DNA of 64,000 nucleotides, taken from the NCBI RefSeq assembly GCF_008153345.1, contig NZ_CP042818.1, positions 2,691,001-2,755,000 of the forward strand. The letters run 5' to 3'. Both the position numbers and the translations under genes were made by a program. The stretch's first letter is position 1; every line of letters starts with the position of its first letter. Positions 23,758-33,143 of the stretch are shown here, piece after piece. The DNA comes from Treponema phagedenis (GTDB lineage Bacteria; Spirochaetota; Spirochaetia; Treponematales; Treponemataceae). The notes below the pieces were generated by a model. It was not told the origin of the DNA, did no database searches, and saw only the letters and a list, made by a program, of their open reading frames with translations.

Positions 23758-25815
23758 TTATAATCCGCCTTTTTTAACCTCAAAATGGCTGAAGGTCATT
23801 GCAAAGGAAGCCCTTCCCTGACTTACCGAACGGAGGTCGGTGGAAAAACCGAACATTTTTGCCATCGGTGCCTGTGCATGCACCACATCAATATCGGTTT
23901 TAGAATCCATCCCCAAAATAAGCCCGCCGCGTTGGGTAACAAGACTCATTGCATCGCCGACAAATTCTTTCGGACTTGCAATATCGACATTCATTACCGG
24001 CTCAAGCAATTCAGGCGAAGCTTTTCTGCACGCCTCGTCAAAGCCCATCGCCGATGCCGCCTCAAAGGCAAAAGGAGTTGAGCTTAACTCGTCATACTCG
24101 GCGGAAAGGAGGGTTACGCCGACATCAACGCAAGGGTACCCGTACTGAATACCCGAACCGAAAGCGCCTTCGATTCCGTGTTTTATTGCTTCTAAAATTT
24201 CTTTTGGCACTGCATGAGACGAATACGCACCCGAAACCGCTTCTTTTACATTTGAGGTAAATAAATTTCCTTCCCCACGCTTACGAGGTTCAATTTTGAG
24301 CGTGAGTTTTGCGGTGTTTTCTTTTCCGCCGAGCATCTTACTGAAAGCTTCAGTATGTTCAACAGAGGCGGTAACGGATTCGCGGTAGGTAACTTGAGGA
24401 TTTCCCACGCGGGCGGAAACCTTAAAATCATCAAGCATGCGAGTGGTTAAAACCTCAAGATGAAGCTCTCCCATACCGGAAATAATCAGCTGCCCCGTTT
24501 CAGCATCTTCCCGAGCGGTAAAGGTTGGATCTTCCCGCGATAAAATTTCAAGCGTTTCTTTCAGTTTTGCCCGTTCCGACAAACTTGACGGCTCAATCGC
24601 AACGGAAATAACCGGCTCGGGGAAGTGCATGGACTCAAGCAGGATGGGCATCCCCTCGCTGCCAAGCGTATCGCCGGTTTGCGCCGTTTTTAAGCCGATA
24701 AAAACCGCAATATCACCCGCCTGTACCGTATCCATAGACTCCGATTTATTGGAATGCATACGTAAAATGCGATTAACCCGCTCCCGCTTTTTTTTGCCGA
24801 TATTCATAACCTGTTCGCCTGCGCGAATCTTTCCCGAATACATGCGCACATAGCAAAGCGAGCCCGCTTCCCGATCATACTGGATTTTAAATACCAGTCC
24901 CAACGGTACACCACTTTCCTTGCAGGGAATGGAAACCGTTTCCTCTTTTTTTATTTGAATGCCTTCTGCCGGTGCTACCTCATCGGGAGCGGGCAGGTAA
25001 TCAACGATGGCATCGATTAGCGGCTGCACCCCCGTGTTATGCCGCGCTGAGCCGCATAAAAAGGGAATATATTGCCGATTCAGCACCGCTTTCCGCAGCT
25101 CTTTTTTTATCAATTCGGCGGAAGGTTCTTCTCCCTCCAATAAGAGTTCGGTAACTTCATCCGAGTATGAAGAAATCACGTCAAGCATTTTTTCGCGCCA
25201 ATTTTCAGCTGCTTCGCGGTTGGTATCCGAAATCGGCTTCCGCTCAAACTTTTCGCCTTCACTTGCCTCATCCCATGTAATTTCTTCCATTGTAATGAGG
25301 TCGATAACACCGCTAAAGCTCTCCGCAGAGCCGATAGGGATTTGTAAGGGAACCGTTTCGATAGCGAATTTTTTATGCACATCCTCCATCACCGAAAAAA
25401 AGTCAGCACCAATCCTATCCATTTTATTTACAAAACAGATTCGCGGTACCTTGTACCGGTCAGCCTGACGCCAGACGGTTTCGGTTTGCGGCTGTACCCC
25501 GCCGACCGCACAAAGCACGGCAACTGCTCCGTCCAGCACACGCAAGGAGCGTTCAACCTCGGCTGTAAAATCCACATGACCGGGCGTGTCGATGATGTTT
25601 ATTTGAAAATCGCGCCAATATGTTGTAGTTGCGGCAGACTGAATAGTAATTCCCCGCTCCTGCTCCTGCGCCATCCAATCCATCGTTGCAGCTCCGTCAT
25701 CAATCTCTCCGATACGATGAATTTTTCCGGTATAAAATAAAATGCGCTCGGTTGTGGTAGTTTTGCCGGCATCAATATGCGCCATAATGCCGATATTTCT
25801 CATTTTTTCCAACAT
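23758..25815 (-). CDS. fusA: Elongation factor G, probably the second spirochaetal type
   Basis: This 685-residue translational GTPase has G1 ([12 protein letters not shown]), switch I ([16 protein letters not shown]), G3 (DTPGHVDF), G4 (NKMD), and G5 (CGSAR). Domain IV/V motifs include GMGELHLEV and [15 protein letters not shown] drives translocation or, with RRF, ribosome recycling. Spirochaetes carry two EF-Gs that divide these tasks. Switch I here reads TMDWM, not TMDSM as I recall for the translocase-type Borrelia protein, which is why I lean to the second type; this is not certain. AAGGA lies 9 nt before the ATG. It stands alone, far from ribosomal-protein genes. Confidence 0.93.
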   Translation of the reverse strand: MLEKMRNIGIMAHIDAGKTTTTERILFYTGKIHRIGEIDDGAATMDWMAQEQERGITIQSAATTTYWRDFQINIIDTPGHVDFTAEVERSLRVLDGAVAVLCAVGGVQPQTETVWRQADRYKVPRICFVNKMDRIGADFFSVMEDVHKKFAIETVPLQIPIGSAESFSGVIDLITMEEITWDEASEGEKFERKPISDTNREAAENWREKMLDVISSYSDEVTELLLEGEEPSAELIKKELRKAVLNRQYIPFLCGSARHNTGVQPLIDAIVDYLPAPDEVAPAEGIQIKKEETVSIPCKESGVPLGLVFKIQYDREAGSLCYVRMYSGKIRAGEQVMNIGKKKRERVNRILRMHSNKSESMDTVQAGDIAVFIGLKTAQTGDTLGSEGMPILLESMHFPEPVISVAIEPSSLSERAKLKETLEILSREDPTFTAREDAETGQLIISGMGELHLEVLTTRMLDDFKVSARVGNPQVTYRESVTASVEHTEAFSKMLGGKENTAKLTLKIEPRKRGEGNLFTSNVKEAVSGAYSSHAVPKEILEAIKHGIEGAFGSGIQYGYPCVDVGVTLLSAEYDELSSTPFAFEAASAMGFDEACRKASPELLEPVMNVDIASPKEFVGDAMSLVTQRGGLILGMDSKTDIDVVHAQAPMAKMFGFSTDLRSVSQGRASFAMTFSHFEVKKGGL

Positions 25816-25916
25816 GGTGAAAATCCTTAAACTGATTTGCTAAAAAGAAACGGTGTATTCTTTAATAAAACTGGAAATAAGTGCAGAATAAGACATGTCC
25901 GTTTGTAAACTCGGAT

Positions 25917-25945
25917 AGTATAACGGAAAAAAAATAAATTTTCAA
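25917..25945 (-). promoter_or_regulatory. Putative promoter of the EF-G gene
   Basis: On the minus strand, TTGAAA (25945-25940) and TATACT (25922-25917) are separated by 17 bp. This predicts a leader of about 95 nt before the ATG at 25815. Nothing else is recognised between 25946 and 26102. Confidence 0.6.
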
Positions 25946-26102
25946 GTTAGTTTAAAAGAGCCACGACAAGAGCTAAGAAGATTTTTATTCTTTCCTTTGC
26001 AGTAAAAATAATCTTTTTTTTAAGTGTTTCGTGAAGAATTAGATTGATAATGCTTGTGCTAAACTGCCGAACGGGTCTAAACTCATTGCGTAGCGCTTAG
26101 CT

Positions 26103-26684
26103 TTCACCTGAATATTTTTTGCCGTGAATATGTTCTACCCGTTTGAGAATTGCAAGTGCCCATTTGCGAATAATGTTTTGGTTCATTGCGGCATTCTTGT
26201 CTATCGTGGTGTTCGCATCTTCTTTGAACGTAACATCCAAATGCCAATGCATACTTTCTATCGCTCAATGTCCGCGCACCGCTTTCATAAATAAGTCGAT
26301 ATGAGCAGCCAAAGAACTGATGTAATACCCGTCGTTTGATGGTCGTTTTCTCTCCCGTTATGATAACGGTTTCAACCATACTGGTAGTTTTTATGCCTTC
26401 CCACTTACCATTAATTGCAAACCATGTAATGTCATCAGTTATATAGTATTTTCTTGTTTCAAATTGTCCGTGTGCTTTTTCAGATGTACTTCGGTAATTT
26501 TCGCACGCTGTAAGGTTTTCTCGTATCTCGTCAATACGAAAATAGTCAGAAATATTATCGGTGAGCGTTTGTCCGAGTGTGTAACCGTCTTCATTGCAAT
26601 AGGCGCTGACGATGTGCGGGATCCGTATCGTCTCCGCTTTGCAGCTCGGGATATACCGTTCCGAATTCTTCCATATCCATAAAA
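26103..26684 (-). pseudogene. Decayed ISAs1-family transposase
   Basis: Reading on the minus strand in several frames gives fragments of an ISAs1/H-repeat DDE transposase: IPHIVSAYCNEDGYTLGQ, then YYITDDITWFAINGKWEG, YYISSLAAHIDLFMKAVRGH, a TGA in place of the usual Trp, and MHWHLDVTFKEDANTTID followed by KNAAMNQNIIRKWALAILK. The N-terminal third is absent. Frameshifts and the stop show it is dead. No inverted ends were found. Confidence 0.8.
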
Positions 26685-26699
26685 GCGTTTTAGCCGCTT

Positions 26700-27136
26700 A
26701 TCTCGAAAGAGTAAAGAGTTTTGCTTATGTGATCAGGGCTTACGCATGAACAAGGTGAGGCTGCCCATTGAACCCCGCTTTATGGCGGCTGTTGGCTGCT
26801 GCATTTTTGAGGATGCGAAAGGGATGGGAGTGGAAATTGTGCCGCCGATTGTATTTGTACAAGGAGCAACTTATGGACGTTAGGGAATAACGTTGCTGGT
26901 TTTTCGCAGAAGAGGCGGCACAATTGGAGCGGACAGCCCGGTTTTTTCATTTAAGGTCTAATGTCAAAAATGAAAAAATTCGCCCGTATGATTATGACTC
27001 TGCCGAAATGTTATAGAAAGGCTTCTATGTCAAGTTCGCCGGCAAAGCAGGCAGTCCAATAACGGCGGAGTATGAGTCAAACACGCTGCGTAAGTTTTGA
27101 GTATGGTATCTCTCGTGCGGAATTATAGATTATACC
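26700..27136. other. Gene-free stretch with inverted repeat
   Basis: An inverted repeat AATTGTGCCGCC / GGCGGCACAATT flanks about 65 bp near 26838-26925. Just outside the arms are GGGAGTGGA and GGAGCGGACAGCCCGG. The segment at about 26735-26760 resembles the CAGGGCTTA-GCATGA-CAAG end module seen at 34685-34710. From 27023 to 27110 a short coding-like stretch occurs but matches no family I know. Confidence 0.4.
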
Positions 27137-27165
27137 TTGACCTTTTAGCACTTTTACGGTAACAT
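27137..27165 (+). promoter_or_regulatory. Promoter with leaderless start (PilZ gene)
   Basis: TTGACC (27137-27142) and TAACAT (27160-27165) are 17 bp apart. The ATG follows the -10 box after 6 nt, so transcription should begin at or next to the start codon. There is no Shine-Dalgarno. Confidence 0.6.
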
Positions 27166-27171
27166 TTTTGC

Positions 27172-28116
27172 ATGGGATTTGCTACAAGTCAGCAGCTTAA
27201 TAAATTTTATGACTCATATAAAAATATTGATGTAACATTTACAAAAGATGTTATACAGGCATTGAGTTTGAATACGCAACAAGTGTATGTACGGTGTGCC
27301 GGCAGCCAATGGCCATGTATTATCAATTCCGCATCTATGGTTGGCGCAAAAATTATAGCAGGCAAAAAAAGCGGTTTGTATGCAAAAATTGAAGAAGGAC
27401 ACACAAACCTCAGCATACGTTTTTTCTTTTTTGAACCGGGAGCAAAAGATAGTCTTTCTTTTTTTGTTTCTGCAAAACTTATCGATACAACTCCGTACAG
27501 AAGTTCTGCCGATTTGGTAATTTTCAGCTTAGAATATACACAAAGAGCTCCCGATGATTTAATCGAAAAGTTGGGATTTTTACTTGAAGCAAATATCAGT
27601 TCAACAAAAAGAAAAGAAGAGCGAATTCAGCTTGACCCTGCCTCTATGCGGAAAATGAACTTAGCAAAAAAAGAAACTATTGTCTTTATTCAAGGTATTC
27701 CGAGACGTTGTATTTTACGAGACCTCTCTTTTTCCGGAGCGAGATTTATTATGGTCGGAGTTGGTTCCTTTTTAAGTCAAAAAGGGGCTATGCTGAAAAT
27801 TGATTTTGAAGAGCCCGATGTTAATATCGGTATTCGAGGAAAAATTGTTCGAGCGGAACAGGTCGAAGGCAGAAAAGATCTTGTTTCTCTGGCGATGGAA
27901 TTTACGCCGGGAACCGTACCGATGATTTATAAAATGCACCTCAATCAGTATTTCTCTCATAGCAGAAATATACCTCCCTTGAAATCTGAACAACAACCGG
28001 TACAAGAAACGAATCAGCAAATTCAAAAACCGCAAGAACGGAACCCCGCGGAGCCTAAACAGGCGGAAATTCCCGGCGGATTAAATGATCTTAACCTTCC
28101 CGATTTTACCTCATGA
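27172..28116 (+). CDS. PilZ-domain c-di-GMP-binding protein with spirochaetal N-domain
   Basis: This 314-residue protein has an N-terminal beta-rich domain (residues 1-140) like the PilZN domains of spirochaetes. A PilZ domain (about 145-255) follows, with an Arg/Lys-rich lead (KRKEERIQ) and the second ligand motif DLSFSGA (D-x-S-x-x-G). PilZ proteins sense c-di-GMP and in treponemes affect motility and attachment. The last 50 residues are Gln/Pro-rich and disordered. Its TGA overlaps the next ATG (ATGA). The start seems leaderless: the -10 box ends 6 nt before the ATG. Confidence 0.88.
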   Translation: MGFATSQQLNKFYDSYKNIDVTFTKDVIQALSLNTQQVYVRCAGSQWPCIINSASMVGAKIIAGKKSGLYAKIEEGHTNLSIRFFFFEPGAKDSLSFFVSAKLIDTTPYRSSADLVIFSLEYTQRAPDDLIEKLGFLLEANISSTKRKEERIQLDPASMRKMNLAKKETIVFIQGIPRRCILRDLSFSGARFIMVGVGSFLSQKGAMLKIDFEEPDVNIGIRGKIVRAEQVEGRKDLVSLAMEFTPGTVPMIYKMHLNQYFSHSRNIPPLKSEQQPVQETNQQIQKPQERNPAEPKQAEIPGGLNDLNLPDFTS

Positions 28117-29246
28117 AAGAATTAGACTCGCTTTTTTTTATACAGTTGCCTGAAAATTATACGATCGCCTCTGCAATTCCGGACTTTGATCCTTCAATCC
28201 CGCTTCCTATTCAGTTGCCCGCCGGCGAAGAAAACATTCAGCCAAAGGAAATTACGCAAGAGATGATTCTTGCAGGAATGCTCACTGTTTTCGCATACGA
28301 TCGGGATAATTTGCATACTCAATATTATCGCGATATTTTCCTCAATTTAAAACCGAATATTAGAGCTGAAATGACAGAAGCAGCTATCATTAAAACAAAA
28401 AACGGAGACTTTGAACTCGCGGAAGAACTTCTCCTTGCATTAGAAGGTTTGTTTTCCGCCGATATGTTCACAAAACTCAATCTTGCACTATTAATGGAAG
28501 AACGCAGCCGTTTTTATCGGGAGGCGGGAGCCGATGACGAAGCGGATTATTACAACGATGAGGCTTTTCATTTTTATAAAGAAGTTTTAGCTGCAGAACC
28601 GCCTATTCCGCAAGCATTTTTTAATGCAGGGTTTTTCTTTATCAAGCAGAGCAATTACGCGAAAGCACGTTCGGTTTTTGAAACTTACTTACAATTGGAA
28701 GATACAACAACAGACACCGCAGAAACTCGGAAGCAAAAAGCGCGAGATCTTATTGACTGGATAAACACACAAGCGCTTGATGATGATTTATTTAAAGAAG
28801 CCTATGACTTCATGCAAATGAATCAAGAGGAAAAAGCTTTAGAAAGGATTAGAGAATTTCTTTCGCATCATCCTAAAGTTTGGAACGCATGGTTTTTACT
28901 CGGCTGGGCATTACGCCGACTAAACCGTTGGGAAGATGCAAAAGCCGCCTTTTTGCATTGCCTTGAACTCGGGCAGGATAACGAAGAAATAAAAACCGCA
29001 TACAGCGATATTTGCAATGAACTTTCCATCTGTTTAACAGAATTAAAAGAATATCAAAAAGCTGAAAAATGGCTGCTTTCCGCTCTTGCCGAGGAGCCTG
29101 AAAATATAAAAATTATCTCAAATTTGGGCAGCCTTGCGTTGAAAAAAGGCAAAACTGAAGAAGCAAAAGGTTTTTTCCGCACTGTGTTGGAAATTAACCC
29201 CACTGATAACCTTGCAAAAATGATGCTGGCGCAGTTGAACGACTAA
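28113..29246 (+). CDS. Tetratricopeptide-repeat protein
   Basis: This 377-residue protein has no signal peptide or membrane segment. TPR units are visible around residues 90-125 (DFELAEELLLALEGLF), 165-200 (PQAFFNAGFFFIKQSNYAKA), 230-290 (WNAWFLLGWALRRLNRWEDA), and 305-375 (EYQKAEKWLLSALAEEPENI and the following unit). It is a scaffold for protein binding; the partner is unknown. The 4-bp overlap with the PilZ gene implies coupled synthesis, so a link to c-di-GMP output is plausible but inferred. Confidence 0.88.
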   Translation: MKELDSLFFIQLPENYTIASAIPDFDPSIPLPIQLPAGEENIQPKEITQEMILAGMLTVFAYDRDNLHTQYYRDIFLNLKPNIRAEMTEAAIIKTKNGDFELAEELLLALEGLFSADMFTKLNLALLMEERSRFYREAGADDEADYYNDEAFHFYKEVLAAEPPIPQAFFNAGFFFIKQSNYAKARSVFETYLQLEDTTTDTAETRKQKARDLIDWINTQALDDDLFKEAYDFMQMNQEEKALERIREFLSHHPKVWNAWFLLGWALRRLNRWEDAKAAFLHCLELGQDNEEIKTAYSDICNELSICLTELKEYQKAEKWLLSALAEEPENIKIISNLGSLALKKGKTEEAKGFFRTVLEINPTDNLAKMMLAQLND

Positions 29247-29321
29247 AGCGAATAACTTAAAACACGTACGAATGCTTTTGCAGTCGCTAAATTGCTGTAA
29301 CGCTCTGCAATTACCTTGCTA

Positions 29322-29506
29322 GTATAACGTTTTTTGATAACTTGATTATTTTTCTTAATGTATTTTATACAAATCGTAAAAAGTTGTATAAAAAAGAATC
29401 CGACACGGCGCAACGGCGAGCAATTTACCATAGTGATACTGAATCCACAAGCAGTCATGGTTAGCGCTCTAATTACTAACAGCAACTTAATTACAAAACG
29501 CTACAG
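29322..29506. repeat. Minimal (empty) nested-hairpin element with both ends
   Basis: This is the simplest complete copy, 185 bp. The left end is GTATAACGTTTTTTGATAAC; the right end, read inversely, is CTGTAGCGTTTTGTAATTAA. TA flanks both sides (29320-29321 and 29507-29508). The core runs AAAAAAGAATCCGACACGG through CGGCGAGCAATTTACCATAG with no inserted hairpin. Confidence 0.85.
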
Positions 29507-29513
29507 TAGCACA

Positions 29514-29684
29514 GGCGAAACCTTGGAATTTCTCCCCTTGTTTCGCCTACGAGTTTTGCCTGTTTACGCTGGAGTGTCAGGCAAAACATCGTTTAGAATT
29601 GAGCACGGGCGAAACCTTGGAATTTCTCCCCTTGTTTCGCCTACGAGTTTTGCCTGTTTACGCTGGAGTGTCAGGCAAAACATC
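29514..29684. repeat. Tandem duplicate of a 77-bp hairpin pair
   Basis: The segment at 29514-29590 recurs without visible change at 29608-29684. Each copy holds a GGCGAAAC...GTTTCGCC hairpin and a GTTTTGCCTG...CAGGCAAAAC hairpin. It lies directly beside the empty element and is followed by further palindromic modules to about 29790. Confidence 0.85.
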
Positions 29685-29946
29685 AATACAAAACTGTGAA
29701 ATTGAAGCCTTAAAACTCGCAGGCACTGTGAGCAAGAAAAACTAAAACTACATTCAGAACGGGCACGGAATCCCTTGGTTCCACATCTGATTTGAGTATT
29801 GTGATTTTATGAAAATTAATTATTGCTTGTATCATGCGTCTGCATTGTTTTTTATAAAAAATAGGTATATAGTAGTAAGTATAGTGGTTTTAAAATATTG
29901 CTCGGAGAAGACAGTTTAGTTTTAGTAAATTATAAAGGGAGTAACA

Positions 29947-30633
29947 ATGAAAGAGCTGAAATTTATTAAAAAAATAGGTATTGAATCAAAGGATTTTACC
30001 GCAATTAAAGAAGCAGTGGAAAAAGCGGAAAAAAATACGGATGGAGAAATTGCGCTTGCAGTTATTAAAGAGTCCGATGATTATTCGAAATATGAGCTTG
30101 TATCGGGGCTTATAGTTGCTGCCGCAGCTTTTCTTGCACTGTTGCCCTTTTCAGATTCGATAAACTGTTTTTTAAATACTACATTTTGGTATCCTGCAAC
30201 ATGGTATTTGCCGGCTTTTGTCGGTTTGATTGCAGCTGTCGTTACGGGTATCTTTTTTATAATAGCAAATATTCCTGTTGTTGATAGATTCATTATTCCT
30301 AAGCGTGAAAAAAATGAACGGGTATATACCCGTGCTTTACGTCATTTTATGGAAAGCGGAATTTATAAAACAAAAAACAGAGCGGGGATTCTTATTTTTA
30401 TCTCTGTGATGGAGCGGAAGGTTTTTGTGTTAGCCGATGAAGGCATTAACGCAAAAATAGAGCATGGTGAATGGCAGAGCGTATGCAATAAAATTTGCGA
30501 TGGGATAAAACAAAAACAGGCAGGAAAGGTACTTTGTGAAGCTGTGGCTGACTGTGGGGAAAAGCTTGCAAAATATTTTCCGGCAAAAAATATTAATCCG
30601 AACGAATTGCCGGACGGCTTAGTGGTGTTATAA
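29947..30633 (+). CDS. TPM-domain membrane protein
   Basis: This 228-residue protein has a TPM fold split by membrane segments. The N-terminal AIKEAVEKAEKNTDGEIALAV is the classic TPM opening. Two hydrophobic segments lie at about residues 52-72 and 87-115. The C-terminal part has RAGILIFISVMERKVFVLADEGIN, also typical. TPM proteins (YgcG/YdcK-like) are of poorly defined function. GGGAG lies 6 nt before the ATG. It stands alone between two repeat regions. Confidence 0.82.
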   Translation: MKELKFIKKIGIESKDFTAIKEAVEKAEKNTDGEIALAVIKESDDYSKYELVSGLIVAAAAFLALLPFSDSINCFLNTTFWYPATWYLPAFVGLIAAVVTGIFFIIANIPVVDRFIIPKREKNERVYTRALRHFMESGIYKTKNRAGILIFISVMERKVFVLADEGINAKIEHGEWQSVCNKICDGIKQKQAGKVLCEAVADCGEKLAKYFPAKNINPNELPDGLVVL

Positions 30634-30750
30634 AAAACATACTTAAATTGAAATCCTAAGAAAACTCTATTTTTATATGGCGCATTCATAGTTTACCGAG
30701 TGTGCGGGTTTTTGTTTTTATAGCTTTCATTATGCAAAAATAGACAGGCT

Positions 30751-31066
30751 TACACATGAACAAGTGGCGGCTACCCCTTTGCAGTAATAGGAGTTTTCAA
30801 ACTCGTATAACGTTCTGTAAGTCGGTACAAAGCTTTAAAACTCGCAGGTTTGGTTTTGCCACGGATGACAAAAACTCAGAACAATGTAAAACGATGTTTA
30901 AAAGCATCAATACAAAATTAACAAAATTATAAAATTGAATCTTTTAAACTCGCAGCCACTGTAAACAAGAATGCCAAAACTACATTCAGAACGGGCACGG
31001 ACGCCCGTGGTTCCACGCAGAAGCGACGTTTTAAAGCAAGACTTTTTGCAAAGCTTCACCCTTTCC
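30751..31066. repeat. Nested-hairpin repeat block
   Basis: It starts with ACACATGAACAAG and an AGGAGTTTTCAAACTCG block, then a terminal-repeat-like GTATAACGTTCTGTAAG (about 30804). GCTTTAAAACTCGCAGG, a GTTTAAAAGC palindrome, ACGGGC-ACGGAC-GCCCGT and a final GTTTTAAAGC arm follow. 30634-30750 holds nothing recognisable. Confidence 0.7.
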
Positions 31067-31068
31067 CT

Positions 31069-31173
31069 AAGAATCCGCCTGGGAACCAATGCCTATATCC
31101 TTTTTATTGTGCAAACTATTTTCACTTATGTCTAACTCACAATAAAAATACAAAAATTTTCATGCCTGCCCTG
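31069..31173. repeat. 105-bp repeat, second family (copy 1)
   Basis: The segment from AAGAATCCGCCTGGGAACCA to CATGCCTGCCCTG is nearly identical to 59391-59495. Its last 42 bp recur inverted at 23327-23368. It ends just before the tRNA-Val promoter. Confidence 0.8.
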
Positions 31174-31191
31174 CAAAAATGAATAATGCTC

Positions 31192-31220
31192 TTGACATTT
31201 TTTGTGAAATACGATATTTT
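31192..31220 (+). promoter_or_regulatory. Promoter of tRNA-Val
   Basis: TTGACA (31192-31197) and TATTTT (31215-31220) are 17 bp apart, placing the start about 10 nt before the mature tRNA. Confidence 0.75.
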
Positions 31221-31237
31221 GCTTTCGTCTTCCATAC

Positions 31238-31311
31238 GGGCGCTTAGCTCAGCTGGTACGAGCGTCTGGTTTACACCCAGAATGTCGGCGGTTCGATCCC
31301 GTCAGCGCCCA
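31238..31311 (+). tRNA. tRNA-Val (anticodon UAC)
   Basis: The acceptor arms GGGCGCT and AGCGCCC pair fully. The anticodon arm TCTGG-TTTACAC-CCAGA gives TAC, and the T loop is GGTTCGATCCC. The length is 74 nt without an encoded CCA (TCA follows). The discriminator is A. Confidence 0.95.
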
Positions 31312-31676
31312 TCACTAACCCATTGCCACATAAGGACTTACAGCATTTTATACTTTCCTGAACTGTCTCGGTATCAACAAGGAGTATGTCGACAATGGAT
31401 TATTAATCCCTTAAACGAATACCTTTCCTGTTTTTCCATTCATCAGATAACAAACCAAAAGATTATAATGAGAAACTCAGTGTTTATGTCGATACAGGGG
31501 TTCGTTCTATTTTTCATGCGAATAATTTCATCGCGTTGAAAATTAAGAAAAATTATCCGGTGTGCTAAAATAGCTTGTAAGCCTTACTGAGACATCCGCT
31601 GTTATTTTCCGGTTTTTCAGAATATCCCGGTGCTATCATAAAATAGGAGTTCCCAACTTATAGTTTTGCTCCTTCA
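31312..31676. other. Intergenic stretch without recognised features
   Basis: About 365 bp follow tRNA-Val. No open frame with a recognisable product, no clear terminator and no repeat module is seen before the terminal repeat at 31677. It may contain remains of a lost gene. Confidence 0.4.
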
Positions 31677-31802
31677 GTATAACGTTTTATAATTAAGCTG
31701 CTGTTTACTTATCGGAACATCAACACTAATGGCTTGCAGCTTCAGCATCACTATGGTAAGTTTACTCACCGTTGCGCCGTGTCGAGATCTTTTTTATAAA
31801 AT
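31677..31802. repeat. Nested-hairpin element, empty core
   Basis: The left end GTATAACGTTTTATAATTAAG is followed by CACTATGGTAAGTTTACTCACC directly joined to GTTGCGCCGTGTCGAGATC plus six T. No hairpin is inserted. The right terminal repeat is not recognisable. Confidence 0.8.
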
Positions 31803-31897
31803 TGTCTTGATTTGTATTATTAACATGTCTTGTTCTTGTCGTGCGCCGCATTATATTTCTCTTGATTTTTTTGCCGATATTGCATAGACTGAAAGCC

Positions 31898-32299
31898 ATG
31901 ATAGGACTGATTTATTTTTCAAAAAATAACGCCGCGCAAAAATTACTCGACAGTATTTTAAATGCTGCAAAAGAAAAACACGCCGATATCCGGCTGATTG
32001 ACGGCAACCGTATGACGGAAACCGATCGATTAACCCCGTATCAGTATTTGGCTGTTTTTATCGGAGATAAATCGTTCTTTCAAAAAAAGCCCGACCCTAA
32101 AACTTTTGACATACTAAAAAATCATGGGAATCTGCAAGGGAAAAAAGGGGCGGTGTTTACTCTGCAAAACGGCTTTTTTTCTCAAAAGTTTTGTAAAAAT
32201 GTTATGGAAAATCTCGAAGCAATGGGTATGCTCTTAGATTATTTTAAGCTTATAAAAAACACAACCGACGCCTCAATCGCGGGGAAAAACATCGGCTAA
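31898..32299 (+). CDS. Flavodoxin-like protein of unknown function
   Basis: This 133-residue protein begins MIGLIYFSKNNAAQKLLDSI, with the phosphate-loop position of a flavodoxin fold but without a clean T/S-x-T-G-x-T motif. It contains the GKKGAVFTLQNGFFSQKF strand-helix. I chose the ATG at 31898 because a TTGATT-17-TAGACT promoter-like pair (31862-31890) ends 7 nt before it. A GTG at 31841 would add a hydrophobic 19-residue extension lacking support. It lies 22 bp before the J-domain gene and probably shares its transcript. Confidence 0.6.
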   Translation: MIGLIYFSKNNAAQKLLDSILNAAKEKHADIRLIDGNRMTETDRLTPYQYLAVFIGDKSFFQKKPDPKTFDILKNHGNLQGKKGAVFTLQNGFFSQKFCKNVMENLEAMGMLLDYFKLIKNTTDASIAGKNIG

Positions 32300-32321
32300 G
32301 CAAATCGGGAGCCCCATCAGC

Positions 32322-33143
32322 ATGGAAAACTACTATCGCATTTTAGGAGTTCGCCCTTCAGCCTCAATCGTAGAAATCAAACACTCTTTCAGAAAAAAAG
32401 CAAAGCTGCTGCATCCGGACATACCCTCAAATGCCGCATCTTCTGCCGACAGAAAAAACAGAGAAAAAGAGATGCAGCTTTTGATAACCGCATACGAAGT
32501 GTTAATAAACCCGAAGCTGCGAGCCGAGCTTGATACATTTTATGCGCGCTTTCAAAAAGAAACAGTGGATTCCGGTTTTGATTACCGGCTTTGGCTTGTC
32601 GGACAAACCGATTTGGAAAGCAGAACACAGCTGATAGTTTTTGACCTCTTTCATAATCTTGAAGAAGAGGCGGTGGCGGAATATTTGCGATTACGGGCGG
32701 CTCCGAAAAGTTTCTGGCTTTCACTGTATATGGATCGGGAAGATTTTATGGACTTCGGGTTTATCCTTGCGGAAGAATTATATTTGCGGGATCATCATTA
32801 CGAAGCCTTTGTTATTCTGGAAGAGATTATTTATGAAGAATTAAAAAAAAATTATTTTAAGCATTTTTTCCCCGAAGTTTTAAAGCTGGCAAAAACTCTT
32901 ATCATCGGAAAAATTATTCCGGCATTAGGCGATGACATTGCGCTTGAATGTTATGAAGCAGCGGTTGATTTCGGTTTTGAATCAAGTATAACCGCAGAGC
33001 TGTATAAAAAAATGGGGGAATGCCATCTACGAATAGGCGATAAAGAGCTTGCCATACACTGCTTTCGGCAAGCCCTTGCATTAAACCCGCGAATACGCGG
33101 CATAAGCAGTACAAAAATGCATACTATTTTGGAGAATATATGA
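32322..33143 (+). CDS. J-domain protein with TPR-like C-terminus
   Basis: This 273-residue protein has a J domain at residues 1-70 (YYRILGVRPSAS, then the HPD loop in KLLHPDIPSN), so it should stimulate an Hsp70. The rest is helical; the last 50 residues form a TPR unit (KMGECHLRIGDKELAIHCFR). There is no Gly/Phe or zinc-finger region, so it is a class-C type co-chaperone. The TGA overlaps the map ATG by 4 bp. Client unknown. Confidence 0.85.
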   Translation: MENYYRILGVRPSASIVEIKHSFRKKAKLLHPDIPSNAASSADRKNREKEMQLLITAYEVLINPKLRAELDTFYARFQKETVDSGFDYRLWLVGQTDLESRTQLIVFDLFHNLEEEAVAEYLRLRAAPKSFWLSLYMDREDFMDFGFILAEELYLRDHHYEAFVILEEIIYEELKKNYFKHFFPEVLKLAKTLIIGKIIPALGDDIALECYEAAVDFGFESSITAELYKKMGECHLRIGDKELAIHCFRQALALNPRIRGISSTKMHTILENI

